From contig JBBAAS010000001.1 of assembly GCA_041658125.1 (NCBI GenBank), forward strand, positions 44,457 through 108,456: a stretch of 64,000 nt of DNA. Direction: 5' to 3'. The notes beneath the pieces are model-generated. The model was not told where the DNA came from. It saw nothing but the letters and a program-made list of their open reading frames with translations, and did not search any database. The position numbers were made by a program, and so were the translations under genes. Shown in pieces: positions 26,784 through 35,703 of this stretch; within the stretch, counting starts at the first letter, position 1; every line of letters begins with the position of its first letter. Source of the stretch: JBBAAS01 sp041658125 (GTDB lineage Bacteria; Patescibacteriota; Microgenomatia; UBA12405).

Positions 26784-28339
26784 TTTGTATATATTCTAAA
26801 GCTTTCAGCGGTAGAAGGGAAATCGGATGAATCAATAACTAACGAGTTTGGAGGAATTACATCAGGAATATGGAAAGTAATATTATCAATTTGGTTGACT
26901 GTTGAAAAACCAAATTTGTCGGGAGGAGTTAATTTAATTTGGGACTGAATAAGTTTTGGTGGATATTTGGAGAAGAATAAATATAAGATATATGGTTGGT
27001 CATACTTATCAGTCAGGAAAATGTTTTGATATTTGCTTTTGCTGGTATTAATAAAAGGTATAATTTCTGAAAATCCCCTATTCCAGGCAAAAGAGTATCT
27101 TGAAGGAGAGTGAACAAAATAGGCATCCAGATAAAAAAGGAAACTAAAAATGTACAACGGAATTATAAGATAGATTAATTTAGGAATTAAGGTAATTGAG
27201 TAATAAAGGCCGAAGGCAATAAAGATAGATAAGGGAATAACTAAGGGAAGTGAGCGGAGAGCTGATGGCGCTTGGAAGGTTAAGGAGGAAGCGAGGGGGG
27301 CGATAAAAAGTAAAGAAAACAAGAGTGGTTTGAGATGAGGATACTTTGATTTTAAGACGAAAATAATTCCCAAAAGTAAAAATGGTAGTTCGAATAAATA
27401 AAATTGACCCATACCGGGTGTTTTGGACCGGGGAACGTCGTCACCTTTTAAAAACAAGAAATTGTAGTCAAAATGAGAGAAATATTTTTGGGCCCATGAA
27501 ATGGTATAAAGAACTCTTTTGTTGTGAATTAGCCGGTTTATTAGTAGGGTGTTGCCATGTTGATTTAAGAGCTCTTCGGCGCGGGCGATGGGTCCGTAAT
27601 CGGCGGTTAAACCAATGCCACCAAAACGGGTAGCTCCACCATTATTAATAAAAGAAGTTAAGACAGGAATAGTTAGAGCGATAGTAAGGAAGAGCGCTAG
27701 AAGGGAAGATTTAAAAGAATTTAGAAATATTTTAAAATTAAAGATAATTAAAATTAAAAATAATACCGGAATTATGATTCGGGCAGAATGGTAGATGTAG
27801 AGTGAGGCGACCAGAGGTAAAGGGAAGAGAAATAGAAAATAAAGTTTACGATTTATGATGAAAGAATAAAACCAATAAAGGCCGAGGACAATAAAAAATA
27901 AGGCAGAACAAGATTCCCAGGCTCCACGGGAGAAGTGAATGTGCCAAGGAGAGAGAGAAAGTGCGATAGCGCTATAGAGCGATAGTGCGATAGACGAAGA
28001 AAGTAATAGAACAAATTTATATAAAACCAAAATGGTTAAAATTGAAAAAATTAAATTTGGAAGACGGATAGCTAGCGGAGTTAGGCCAAAAGTAGCGATG
28101 AAAGGCAGAGATAAATAAACGTAGCCGCCGGGTTTGTAATCACCAAAAGATTTGAAGTGAAGCGGCCAACTAGCACCATGTTCGTCTTTGCCAGTTTGTA
28201 AAAGTGAATAGGCGTTATAGCCAAGGGCGGCTTCGTCGGGATTAAGAGATGGGAGAGAGTTGACGTGGTAAAAGCGAATCAGGGTAGCTAAAAGAAGGAT
28301 GAAAAAAATTAATTTTGATTTAATTAGTTTGGTAACCAT
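26780..28339 (-). CDS. GT-C/PMT-like glycosyltransferase, GYNAY paralogue A
   Basis: About 519 residues with roughly ten transmembrane segments. The first external loop reads NPDEAALGYNAYSLLQTGKD and then FKSFGDYKPGGYVYLSLPF. The Asp-Glu pair is the catalytic-loop signature of GT39/GT83 (PMT_2/ArnT) enzymes, which transfer sugars from polyprenyl-phosphate donors outside the membrane. A hydrophilic C-terminal domain follows residue 410. It shares the DEA-x2-GYNAYS-x4-GKD core with the next two genes. I choose ATG 28339 (MVTKLIKSK), because the longer frame to 28414 only extends back into the upstream gene. Confidence 0.85.
   Translation of the reverse strand: MVTKLIKSKLIFFILLLATLIRFYHVNSLPSLNPDEAALGYNAYSLLQTGKDEHGASWPLHFKSFGDYKPGGYVYLSLPFIATFGLTPLAIRLPNLIFSILTILVLYKFVLLLSSSIALSLYSAIALSLSPWHIHFSRGAWESCSALFFIVLGLYWFYSFIINRKLYFLFLFPLPLVASLYIYHSARIIIPVLFLILIIFNFKIFLNSFKSSLLALFLTIALTIPVLTSFINNGGATRFGGIGLTADYGPIARAEELLNQHGNTLLINRLIHNKRVLYTISWAQKYFSHFDYNFLFLKGDDVPRSKTPGMGQFYLFELPFLLLGIIFVLKSKYPHLKPLLFSLLFIAPLASSLTFQAPSALRSLPLVIPLSIFIAFGLYYSITLIPKLIYLIIPLYIFSFLFYLDAYFVHSPSRYSFAWNRGFSEIIPFINTSKSKYQNIFLTDKYDQPYILYLFFSKYPPKLIQSQIKLTPPDKFGFSTVNQIDNITFHIPDVIPPNSLVIDSSDFPSTAESFRIYTK
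27961..27993 (-). repeat. Short in-frame microrepeat, GCGATAG x3
   Basis: The heptamer GCGATAG occurs at 27963, 27979 and 27987 on the plus strand. On the coding strand this yields SIALSLYSAIALSL, a repeat of a membrane-segment hexapeptide. It is probably local slippage inside a hydrophobic helix. Confidence 0.45.
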
Positions 28340-29888
28340 AGAAGGTAGTAGTGTTATTAACAGGTGAGAGTGGGGTGAGAAGGGATAGATCAATCCCTTG
28401 CCGGATGGCATCATCGTAGGAAAAAATCATTAGTTGATGAGGTTTTAATTTGGCACCATTAAAGTTGGGGGATTCAAAATGAATATTGTCGATTTGAGTG
28501 ACTTTACCGGTATCCAAACCGTTAACTACTAAATTGGCTTGAGACTGATATTTGGCTGGGTCGTATTGAGAGAAAAAGAGATAAAAAATATAAGGTTGGC
28601 CGTAAAAATCTGAAAAATAAATATCAGTTTTATCTTTAGAATTGGCTAATAAATAATTTGTGGCTTGCTGATATCCATAAAGGTGTTCGGGTGGTTTATT
28701 TTTAACAAAATGATTGAGATATAGATCAGAATAATAAATAAAGCTAAGTATATAAACAAAAAATATAAATATCTTTAATTTAGATGATGTAATTAGTTTT
28801 AAACCTGAAGCGATAAAGAAAATTAAAGGAATAGAAAGTGACATATCACGAACCGGTTGAATTGAATCGCGGGTGAGAGCGGATGCTAAGGGGGCGGTTA
28901 ACAGCCAAAAAAGAAAAAAACAAGTTAAGGGCGTAAGCCGTGATGACAGCTTTTTAAACAAACCCAAATACAAAAAAATTAATGATGGGTAGAGTATAAC
29001 GCCGATGTATGGGGTAGAATGTCGAGCTACCTGCCAGTCACCTTCGAAAACCAGAAATCTTGGAGAAAAATTATTAAAATATCGCTCCCAAAAACCACGA
29101 AGAAAAAAGAATACCTGATTATGAAAAACGAGGTAGTCCGATCGGCTAGATTCAGCGACTATTTGATTAACTTCGGTTTGATTTTGAGAATACGACCAGA
29201 GGCTAAAAACCTGAAGGCGGTTACTATCGTTTTGAGTTAGTAAACCAACGATTACCGGAAGGGCAATGATAAACAATGGAAGGGAAAATTTTAAGAAAAA
29301 GTTTTTTAGTGAGGGACGAAAAATAATTAGTAAGGCAAGAATTATTAAAGGGGACATAATTTTGCCGCCTTGATAGGTGAAGAGGGTTAAACCAAAAACA
29401 AGGGATGACCAAAAATATTTTTGACGGACAAAAAAATAGGAAGCCAAAATTAATTCAAAGGTAAGAATATTAGTTTCCCAGGCACCCCGGGAAAAGAGAA
29501 TATTAAATGGATTAAATGCTAAAAGAAGAGCCGAAATTAGCGCTAATTTTTTAGATCCAGGGGAAATGGCGGTGATTAACAAAAATAGAAATAAAGGGGT
29601 AAGAGAGCCAATGATGATCGATGGAAGCCTAACGGCCAGAGGGGTGAGGCCGAGATCGGCCACAAAAGGAATGGTAAGGTAAATATAAAACCCGGGTTTA
29701 TAGTCACCAAACGATTTAAAAATAAAGGGCAATCTAACTCCATATTCATCTTTACCGGTTTTAATAATAGAATAAGCATTGTAACCAATTGAGGCTTCGT
29801 CCCAAAGTAGTGGGACGTAATTCGTTTGGTAGATTCGGACAATAAAAGCCAAAAGGGTAATGATAATTAGCCAGTATTTACTAGTCAT
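28320..29888 (-). CDS. GT-C/PMT-like glycosyltransferase, GYNAY paralogue B
   Basis: A 522-residue polytopic protein. The first loop reads LLWDEASIGYNAYSIIKTGK then FKSFGDYKPGFYIYLTIPF and GLTPLAVRLPS, very close to its downstream neighbour. The Asp-Glu pair and the following membrane topology place it in the GT39-like GT-C group, so it should take sugars from a polyprenyl-phosphate donor. About 120 hydrophilic residues at the C-terminus probably face outward. Overlaps paralogue A by 20 bases and paralogue C by 8. Confidence 0.87.
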   Translation of the reverse strand: MTSKYWLIIITLLAFIVRIYQTNYVPLLWDEASIGYNAYSIIKTGKDEYGVRLPFIFKSFGDYKPGFYIYLTIPFVADLGLTPLAVRLPSIIIGSLTPLFLFLLITAISPGSKKLALISALLLAFNPFNILFSRGAWETNILTFELILASYFFVRQKYFWSSLVFGLTLFTYQGGKIMSPLIILALLIIFRPSLKNFFLKFSLPLFIIALPVIVGLLTQNDSNRLQVFSLWSYSQNQTEVNQIVAESSRSDYLVFHNQVFFFLRGFWERYFNNFSPRFLVFEGDWQVARHSTPYIGVILYPSLIFLYLGLFKKLSSRLTPLTCFFLFWLLTAPLASALTRDSIQPVRDMSLSIPLIFFIASGLKLITSSKLKIFIFFVYILSFIYYSDLYLNHFVKNKPPEHLYGYQQATNYLLANSKDKTDIYFSDFYGQPYIFYLFFSQYDPAKYQSQANLVVNGLDTGKVTQIDNIHFESPNFNGAKLKPHQLMIFSYDDAIRQGIDLSLLTPLSPVNNTTTFYGYQTN

Positions 29889-31470
29889 AGGAGATTATCT
29901 CAAAAGCAGGGGTATTATCCAAAAAATTAACGGTATGAAGAATTTTGGAATTTGGTTTAGGATAGTTGCCATGACTGGTGATGAGAAGGGTATTTTTGGA
30001 AGGAGTAAGGGACTTAATGTCCCAATCATTAACAAATTTAAATTTATCGAAAGCATCAACCCAGTACCAGTCGGCGTGAAAATCCCATTTTAGGTTAGTA
30101 TCAGTCAGATATTTTTGAGGAGACCAGGGCCAATAGAAAAGAACAAATTCATGAGGTTCACCATATTTTTTGGTAAAGATGATTTGCTTATAGTTAGGAT
30201 AAAGCGGTTTAACAAACTCGATAGCCTGTTGATAACCGTACTGCCAAGTTTGAGACATGGATGTGTTGTATTGAAGATATGTTTTTGAATAAAAAAGAAG
30301 CTGAAAAAGAGAGATTAATAAAACTAAAATTAAGACTATTTTGGAGCGGAGGAAACTTAGACCGAGGACTATAAAAATGATATAAAAAGGAACAGCACTG
30401 GTGGCCCGAATTGAAGGAAAATCACCCATGGTTAGAGCTGAGGGTAAAAGACAAATTAAAAACATTACCAGTAAATAGCGATATTTTTTAAAAGCAACAA
30501 ATAGGCCAAGATAAAAAAACGGTAAAAATATAGAAAAGATCAATCCGGTTGAAGGTGGATTAAACTGGTAATTTTGGGAACCACGGAAAAAGATGGGTAA
30601 GGGATTTAGAAGGTCAAGATAATTTACAGTAAATTGCTGGCTAAAATAGGTAATTTTATTATTAACAAGACGGTTTAAAAATTGGGGGCCGGAAAATAGT
30701 CGGCGATTTTCATTGATGAGATTGATTGAATTGGGGTTGATGATGCCCACCCAACGATTTCGGGCTTGAGATTCAGGAGAGAATAAATTGAGGACATTGG
30801 GAATGGCGAGAAGAAGAAAGACAATGAGTGATAGAATAACTATTCGGGAATCGATTTTTTTAATATTTTTTTGGTAAAACCAAAACAAAAATGGTGGTAG
30901 AATAGGAACTATTATCCGGGTGTTGTGATAAGCATATAGTGAGATTCCAAAAGATAGTAAGGCTAAAATGAGTAGAAAATGTTTTTTAAAAGAACTGAGA
31001 AATAACCATAAACCAAGCATTAAAAAAAATAGAGATAGGTTTGATTGAAAAACTGCTCGGGAAGGAAAAACTAACCAAGGGGAAATGGCAAATAAAAACA
31101 TGGATAAAAGGTTAAAAATAGAGTTTGAGAAGAGTATTTGGACTAAGAAATAGGCCACTATTACAGTCAGGGTACCAATAATAGCGTGAGGTAGGCGGAT
31201 AGCAAACGCATTGAGGCCAAAGACATTAATAAAGGGGATGGTTAGATATAAGTTGGCGGCAGTCGGATAATCACCGTAGGCTCGGAAGTTAAATAACGGA
31301 TACGAGACACCCCATTGATCTTTACCAGTTTGGAAAATGGAATAGGCGTTGTAACCATGGGAAACTTCATCCCAATTTAGAGATGAGGGAATTGAACCGA
31401 GTTCTGTAAAACGAAGAAAAACAGCTAGAAATAGTATTAGCCAAAAAAATAATTTAGTGTTTTTTTTCAC
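29881..31470 (-). CDS. GT-C/PMT-like glycosyltransferase, GYNAY paralogue C
   Basis: A 529-residue polytopic protein starting at a GTG. The first loop NWDEVSHGYNAYSIFQTGKD and FRAYGDYPTAANLYLTIPF aligns with paralogues A and B, but the KPG of their GDYKPG is changed to PTA. The conserved Asp-Glu and the roughly ten membrane segments point to a polyprenyl-phosphate-sugar-dependent transferase. The C-terminal hydrophilic part (from about residue 420) has WQYGYQQAIEFVKPLYPNYK, a region also seen in paralogue B as YGYQQATNYL. Overlaps the PTPS-related gene by 17 bases. Confidence 0.86.
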   Translation of the reverse strand: MKKNTKLFFWLILFLAVFLRFTELGSIPSSLNWDEVSHGYNAYSIFQTGKDQWGVSYPLFNFRAYGDYPTAANLYLTIPFINVFGLNAFAIRLPHAIIGTLTVIVAYFLVQILFSNSIFNLLSMFLFAISPWLVFPSRAVFQSNLSLFFLMLGLWLFLSSFKKHFLLILALLSFGISLYAYHNTRIIVPILPPFLFWFYQKNIKKIDSRIVILSLIVFLLLAIPNVLNLFSPESQARNRWVGIINPNSINLINENRRLFSGPQFLNRLVNNKITYFSQQFTVNYLDLLNPLPIFFRGSQNYQFNPPSTGLIFSIFLPFFYLGLFVAFKKYRYLLVMFLICLLPSALTMGDFPSIRATSAVPFYIIFIVLGLSFLRSKIVLILVLLISLFQLLFYSKTYLQYNTSMSQTWQYGYQQAIEFVKPLYPNYKQIIFTKKYGEPHEFVLFYWPWSPQKYLTDTNLKWDFHADWYWVDAFDKFKFVNDWDIKSLTPSKNTLLITSHGNYPKPNSKILHTVNFLDNTPAFEIISYD

Positions 31471-33076
31471 GAAAGATACTTAATAATATAAATATTATAA
31501 AAGAAACGGTGGAAATTGTATTGGCGATAAAGCGAAGCGGGGTATTTTCGAAACTAAGATAAAAAGAATGAGTACCGGAAGAGAGATTAAGAGTAATTAG
31601 ACCGAGATCGTGATCTACGACATAAGGGGACGGAATATTGTCAACCTTTAGGGAAAAATTGGGAAAATAGACTACTGGCAAGTTAATAAAAGCGTTATCG
31701 GAGGAGACAATAATTTTGCCGGTGGCGGAATGGCTGTTTTTAGAAAAGCTGACGATTTGGGCTGTACCGGCGATAACTTCGGGACCTTTGGCAAAATAAT
31801 TGGGAAAGTTTTTACTAAAGACTGGCCAATAATCTTTAAGACCGGCATCGCTTTGGGCGATGACATTGGCAGGAGATAATTTCTGTTGATCGGTTAAATA
31901 GGGAAACCAAATGTCTTCTTTGAAAAAAGAGAAATTTAATAAAAGCACTAGAAATAGTAACGACAGAACGGTCAAATAACGGTATTTTTTGAAAAATTTA
32001 ATTTGCAACAAAAACCCAGAGATAAGGGCAAATGAAAAAACAGCCGGGGCTAGAAAGCGCCAAGGGAATTGGTAAAAAGGTAATAATGAAATATGCTGCC
32101 AAATAAAGGTTGATTTGTTGTGGGTGAGAAATAAACTAAAAAGACCAACAAAGAAAAAAGTAATTATTAAGTATTTGTTTTTAATTTTAGTTTTGTAATT
32201 GAGAATTAGATAGAAAATAATAATTAATGGAATGAACCATTGAAGATAACCCAGTTGAAAAGACATATCATCAATCGGCCCCCAAAGAGAGGCACCAAAA
32301 CCCCAATCGTTGTGGTTGATAAACAACTGTTTTAGGGTGACAAAGTGAATAATGTAGTAAAAATAACCCTGAGTCATGGTGGCAACTGTGGTAAATTGTT
32401 TTTCAAAAAAAGCCGGAAGTACAAAGAAGACCGACAAAAGAAATCCGAGGAATGAGTATTTTATAAATGAAATAATTTTGGAGCGAAAAAATATCAAATG
32501 AGTTAAGATTAAAAGAGGTGCAACATAAAGAAGGGTTAAGTTGTGGGATAAGGCGAGGAAGGCAAGAAATAAGGCATAAAGTAAGTATTTTTTCTTGATG
32601 GAAAAATAAAATACAAAAGGTAATAAAGCTAGACCGAGATTTTCAGCTAAAGCACCACGAACATAGCTGTTGATAGCTTGATAGGGTGCCAAAGAAAATA
32701 GAATTGCAGAAACTAGTCCCCCGCCAGGACCAAAAAAAAGCGATGATAATAAAAATATACCAACAGGACGGATAAATGACGTGAGTATGAAAACTAGTTT
32801 GATACTATCAATATAGGGAAAGCCGGCAAAATGAAAGATTTCTCCGATTGCGTATGGAAGTGGAGAATAAAAATTGAATAAAGGATAACCGTAGCCAAAT
32901 CCTCCATCAGGGACATAACGGCAAGGGATTTGACCATCATGAACACAAATGTCTAATTGTTGCAGACGAAAAACATGCATATCGTCTTGCATGGAAAAAT
33001 AACCCGGTCTAAACAATCGGTAGCTACCGATTAAACCAAGAGCAAAAATAATAAAAAGTATAAATTTTTTATTCAT
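31454..33076 (-). CDS. PTPS-related polytopic membrane protein (1)
   Basis: A 540-residue protein matching the '6-pyruvoyl-tetrahydropterin synthase related domain, membrane protein' family, which despite its name is a GT-C-like integral membrane group. Hallmarks are SMQDDMHVFRLQQLDICVHD with an Asp-Asp pair in the first loop, QIPCRYVPDGGFGYGYPLFN and FYSPLPYAIGEIFHFAGF. About eleven membrane segments lead to an external domain of about 120 residues at the C-terminus, then a final helix. A close relative lies at 44976-46712. The function is unproven. The conserved acidic loop and neighbours support a sugar-transfer role. Confidence 0.82.
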   Translation of the reverse strand: MNKKFILFIIFALGLIGSYRLFRPGYFSMQDDMHVFRLQQLDICVHDGQIPCRYVPDGGFGYGYPLFNFYSPLPYAIGEIFHFAGFPYIDSIKLVFILTSFIRPVGIFLLSSLFFGPGGGLVSAILFSLAPYQAINSYVRGALAENLGLALLPFVFYFSIKKKYLLYALFLAFLALSHNLTLLYVAPLLILTHLIFFRSKIISFIKYSFLGFLLSVFFVLPAFFEKQFTTVATMTQGYFYYIIHFVTLKQLFINHNDWGFGASLWGPIDDMSFQLGYLQWFIPLIIIFYLILNYKTKIKNKYLIITFFFVGLFSLFLTHNKSTFIWQHISLLPFYQFPWRFLAPAVFSFALISGFLLQIKFFKKYRYLTVLSLLFLVLLLNFSFFKEDIWFPYLTDQQKLSPANVIAQSDAGLKDYWPVFSKNFPNYFAKGPEVIAGTAQIVSFSKNSHSATGKIIVSSDNAFINLPVVYFPNFSLKVDNIPSPYVVDHDLGLITLNLSSGTHSFYLSFENTPLRFIANTISTVSFIIFILLSIFREKKH

Positions 33077-33096
33077 TAAGTTTAAGAAGATAGATT

Positions 33097-33111
33097 AGTT
33101 TAATATAAACT
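33097..33111. repeat. Inverted repeat in a 51-base intergenic gap
   Basis: AGTTTA-ATA-TAAACT forms a perfect 6-base stem with a 3-base spacer, upstream of the gene starting at 33076. This is one of only a few true gaps in the glycan island. It could be an operator or a weak attenuator. There is no T-run, so it is not a typical terminator. Confidence 0.35.
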
Positions 33112-33127
33112 TAATTGTAGGTATAAA

Positions 33128-33703
33128 TCACAAAAATAAAAATAAAGTAAATAGTAAAAGTAGATAAGTCGTTTTATAAATAAAGGATATTTGAGTAAGT
33201 TGAGAAGTTAAACGATGAAAATTGAACTTCAGACGATTAGCAAAGCCTGATTGGTAATAAGTTGAATTAAAGACAGGTTGACCGTGATTGTCGGTCAATA
33301 AATATAGAGAGTTTGGATCGGGATTGTCGGTACTTATATTTATCTGGACGATTCCTTCGTTTTTAGTGGGTAGCGGTTTATATTTCAAAACTAAATTTGA
33401 AGGGTCGCCAATATTAGATCCAGAAAAAGATAAAACTTTTTCATCAGTACCAGAGGAAATTTTAAAATGAATTAAATTGTTATTTAAAATTTGGGGATTT
33501 TTAAGAGTGAAAGTAAGGGAGTTTAAATTGGTATTAGTAGTAGTGACTTCAAAATTATAAGTATGACCGATATCTAAGGAATTAAAAAATGTTGGGTTTG
33601 ATTGATTGGAAATTGAGTGACGGGAGGTAATAAATAAGGTAGGTAAAAGAATTAATAGTAAAAACCCCAAAAGGATAAAACTAATGGCGATTATTTTTTT
33701 CAT
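33128..33703 (-). CDS. Membrane protein with one external domain, unknown function
   Basis: About 191 residues with an N-terminal membrane anchor (IIAISFILLGFLLLILLPTL), about 125 residues of beta-rich, Ser/Thr/Asn-rich external sequence, and a second hydrophobic segment at the very end (TTYLLLLFTLFLFL). The external part (HTYNFEVTTTNTNLNSLTFT, QINISTDNPDP) reads like a small beta-sandwich, possibly a carbohydrate-binding or accessory domain. I do not recognise a family. I use ATG 33703, since the frame's upstream TTG adds only two residues. It overlaps the GT-C gene by 23 bases, so it probably assists that enzyme. Confidence 0.65.
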   Translation of the reverse strand: MKKIIAISFILLGFLLLILLPTLFITSRHSISNQSNPTFFNSLDIGHTYNFEVTTTNTNLNSLTFTLKNPQILNNNLIHFKISSGTDEKVLSFSGSNIGDPSNLVLKYKPLPTKNEGIVQINISTDNPDPNSLYLLTDNHGQPVFNSTYYQSGFANRLKFNFHRLTSQLTQISFIYKTTYLLLLFTLFLFL

Positions 33704-34874
33704 GGGCAAAAAAGATAATAAAGGACGTTAAAAATGTTAGATATTGAAAAATTATTTGAAATTTTAGCGGATCCTGCATGAGACGGTAGCGAATAAGATT
33801 GTAGGGAGAAGTGACTTTGACAAATAAAGGATCGATGGGGATTAAATGTCCCCAGGTTAAATAATTGTCATCGATAAGCAATACTCTTAGTAATAGCGGC
33901 AAAAACAGAAGATGACCCAGTAGCAACTTTTTGGGGGATGAGGCAAAGGCGAGCAGGTAAAAAGGGTAAAACCAAAGTAGCCACTGGGAATGAAAATTTA
34001 CCAGGCAGACAAATAATAAGAAAATAAAAGTAATGTTTTTAAATATTGTTGAAGGTGAATATCTCCATGAATAAAGAAAATATAAGATGTAAATAATGGG
34101 GAAAACAGGTATAGAGAATAATTTAAACTCAATAATTTTTTGAGTTAGACCGGAACCAATAAAAGACCGAATGAATGAAGAGTCGTTGATAAATGGTAAG
34201 ACGCTAAATAGCAGAGGTATAAGAGAAATAAATGAGTATTTGATAAGTTTGGAAAAATTTGATCGGGTAGAAATAAGAAAGAAAGGTAAAAGTAGCAGGG
34301 AATAAAATTTTAAGGCAATTGATAGTCCAAAAATGAAAAACGATAAAGAAGGACGTTGACGTTTTAAAAGATAAAAGGCTAAAAAAGTAAAGAAAACCGG
34401 AAGAATATCAAAATTTTGTAAAACATATATTAAGTAAAAAACTAAAGGGTTAAATAGCCAGAGTAGGTAATAATTTTTTTTGGGATAAAGACGGTAAATA
34501 AGTAAGCCTATTAGTGTATCTAAAAATAAATAGGGAAGTTTCAGGAGAAATAAAAATACTGGTAAATTGGCATAATTATTTTGATGATCACTCCAATCAT
34601 TGATCCATGTTGAAAAATTTGGCGGAGCAATTTTTTGGACGATAGCGGAATATGTGCCGAAAGTAAAATAGGTTAAAGGTAAATAATTAAAAGTATCTTG
34701 GTATGGGAGATTTGTTTTATTTTGGTCAATATATTGATAAATATTGGTTACACCACGGGATAAATATTGAAAATGAAAATATTGGCTTTTAATATCAGGA
34801 TGATAGAACCAGGGTAATAAGAGTAGTTTGATAATCAAGGACAAGACGAAGAGTTGTTTAGCGGTTTTGGTCAC
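33681..34874 (-). CDS. GT-C-type glycosyltransferase, GT87/PIG-M-like
   Basis: About 397 residues with roughly ten membrane segments. Features of the GT87/DUF2029-like group include the loop YLPLTYFTFG after the first segments, LWLFNPLVFYLIYVLQNFD, and FFIFGLSIALKFYSLLLLPF. These enzymes add mannose or related sugars from polyprenyl-phosphate donors at the outer face. I set the start at GTG 34874, because the TTG at 34931 would extend the overlap with the upstream GT2 gene to 74 bases. The exact start is uncertain. Confidence 0.72.
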   Translation of the reverse strand: MTKTAKQLFVLSLIIKLLLLPWFYHPDIKSQYFHFQYLSRGVTNIYQYIDQNKTNLPYQDTFNYLPLTYFTFGTYSAIVQKIAPPNFSTWINDWSDHQNNYANLPVFLFLLKLPYLFLDTLIGLLIYRLYPKKNYYLLWLFNPLVFYLIYVLQNFDILPVFFTFLAFYLLKRQRPSLSFFIFGLSIALKFYSLLLLPFFLISTRSNFSKLIKYSFISLIPLLFSVLPFINDSSFIRSFIGSGLTQKIIEFKLFSIPVFPIIYILYFLYSWRYSPSTIFKNITFIFLLFVCLVNFHSQWLLWFYPFYLLAFASSPKKLLLGHLLFLPLLLRVLLIDDNYLTWGHLIPIDPLFVKVTSPYNLIRYRLMQDPLKFQIIFQYLTFLTSFIIFFAHEKNNRH

Positions 34875-35703
34875 GGAAAAGATGAATTTTTGATAAAAAG
34901 CGATACCACTTTTGGCCAGACCATATGACAAAATTAATTAAATAATGGATAAAAACTCCATGATATTTGATACTTCCAGAGACTAGCTTTTTATAACTAG
35001 CGTTAATCCCGGTTAACTGTTTGGCGCTGGCACCGTGTTGATGAATAATTTGACAATCAGGAAAATAAAATATATTTAAGCCAAGGGCGCGGATCCGGCG
35101 ACATAAATCCATATCTTCAAAATAAAAAGGATAATGTTCATTCCAGCCGAAAAGTTTTTGAAAAAGAGTTTTTTTGATTAAAACGGCACCGCCGGAAATT
35201 GACCAAACGGAAATAGGTTCTTTGGTAATGGGGCTGTATTTTAAGTAGGTGGGTTTTCTTAACCAAAATTGTTTAAAAGCGTTTAAGGGTGTTTGGGGTG
35301 GAAAAACTGAACCTTGAGGTGTTAAATCAGTATTTAATAACTTGGGTCCAACTAAGCCACATTTTGGAGTTTCTAATAAAAACTTAAGCATTTGGAGTAA
35401 TTTATTGTCGACTAATTCCATATCCGAATTAAGAAAAAGAAAAACATGGCTAGTAGCTTGGTCTGCTCCCCGATTACAGGCGTATGAATAACCGTAGTTT
35501 TGATCAAGTAGTAGATATTTAAGGTCACTAAAACTTGAAAAAATTTTAGCAGTATTATCGGTCGAAAAGTTGTCGACAACAATAATTTCGATTTGCTGAG
35601 GACTAAAAAAACGCCTGATTGATTTGACACACTTGAGGGTAATATCGGCGGTGTTCCAAGTGGGAATGATAATACTTATTTGTGGTTTACGGTTTATTAT
35701 CAT
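34858..35703 (-). CDS. GT2 glycosyltransferase, rhamnosyltransferase-like
   Basis: A 281-residue GT-A enzyme: ISIIIPTWNTADITLKCVKS, IIVVDNFSTDNT, HVFLFLNSDMELVDNKLLQM (the N-S-D variant of DxD), ISGGAVLIKKTLFQKLFGWN and FYFEDMDLCRRI, the acceptor-site ED motif. Typical length and order for enzymes that extend O-antigen-type chains. The C-terminus is followed by the GT-C gene with a 17-base overlap. Confidence 0.88.
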   Translation of the reverse strand: MIINRKPQISIIIPTWNTADITLKCVKSIRRFFSPQQIEIIVVDNFSTDNTAKIFSSFSDLKYLLLDQNYGYSYACNRGADQATSHVFLFLNSDMELVDNKLLQMLKFLLETPKCGLVGPKLLNTDLTPQGSVFPPQTPLNAFKQFWLRKPTYLKYSPITKEPISVWSISGGAVLIKKTLFQKLFGWNEHYPFYFEDMDLCRRIRALGLNIFYFPDCQIIHQHGASAKQLTGINASYKKLVSGSIKYHGVFIHYLINFVIWSGQKWYRFLSKIHLFRDQNR

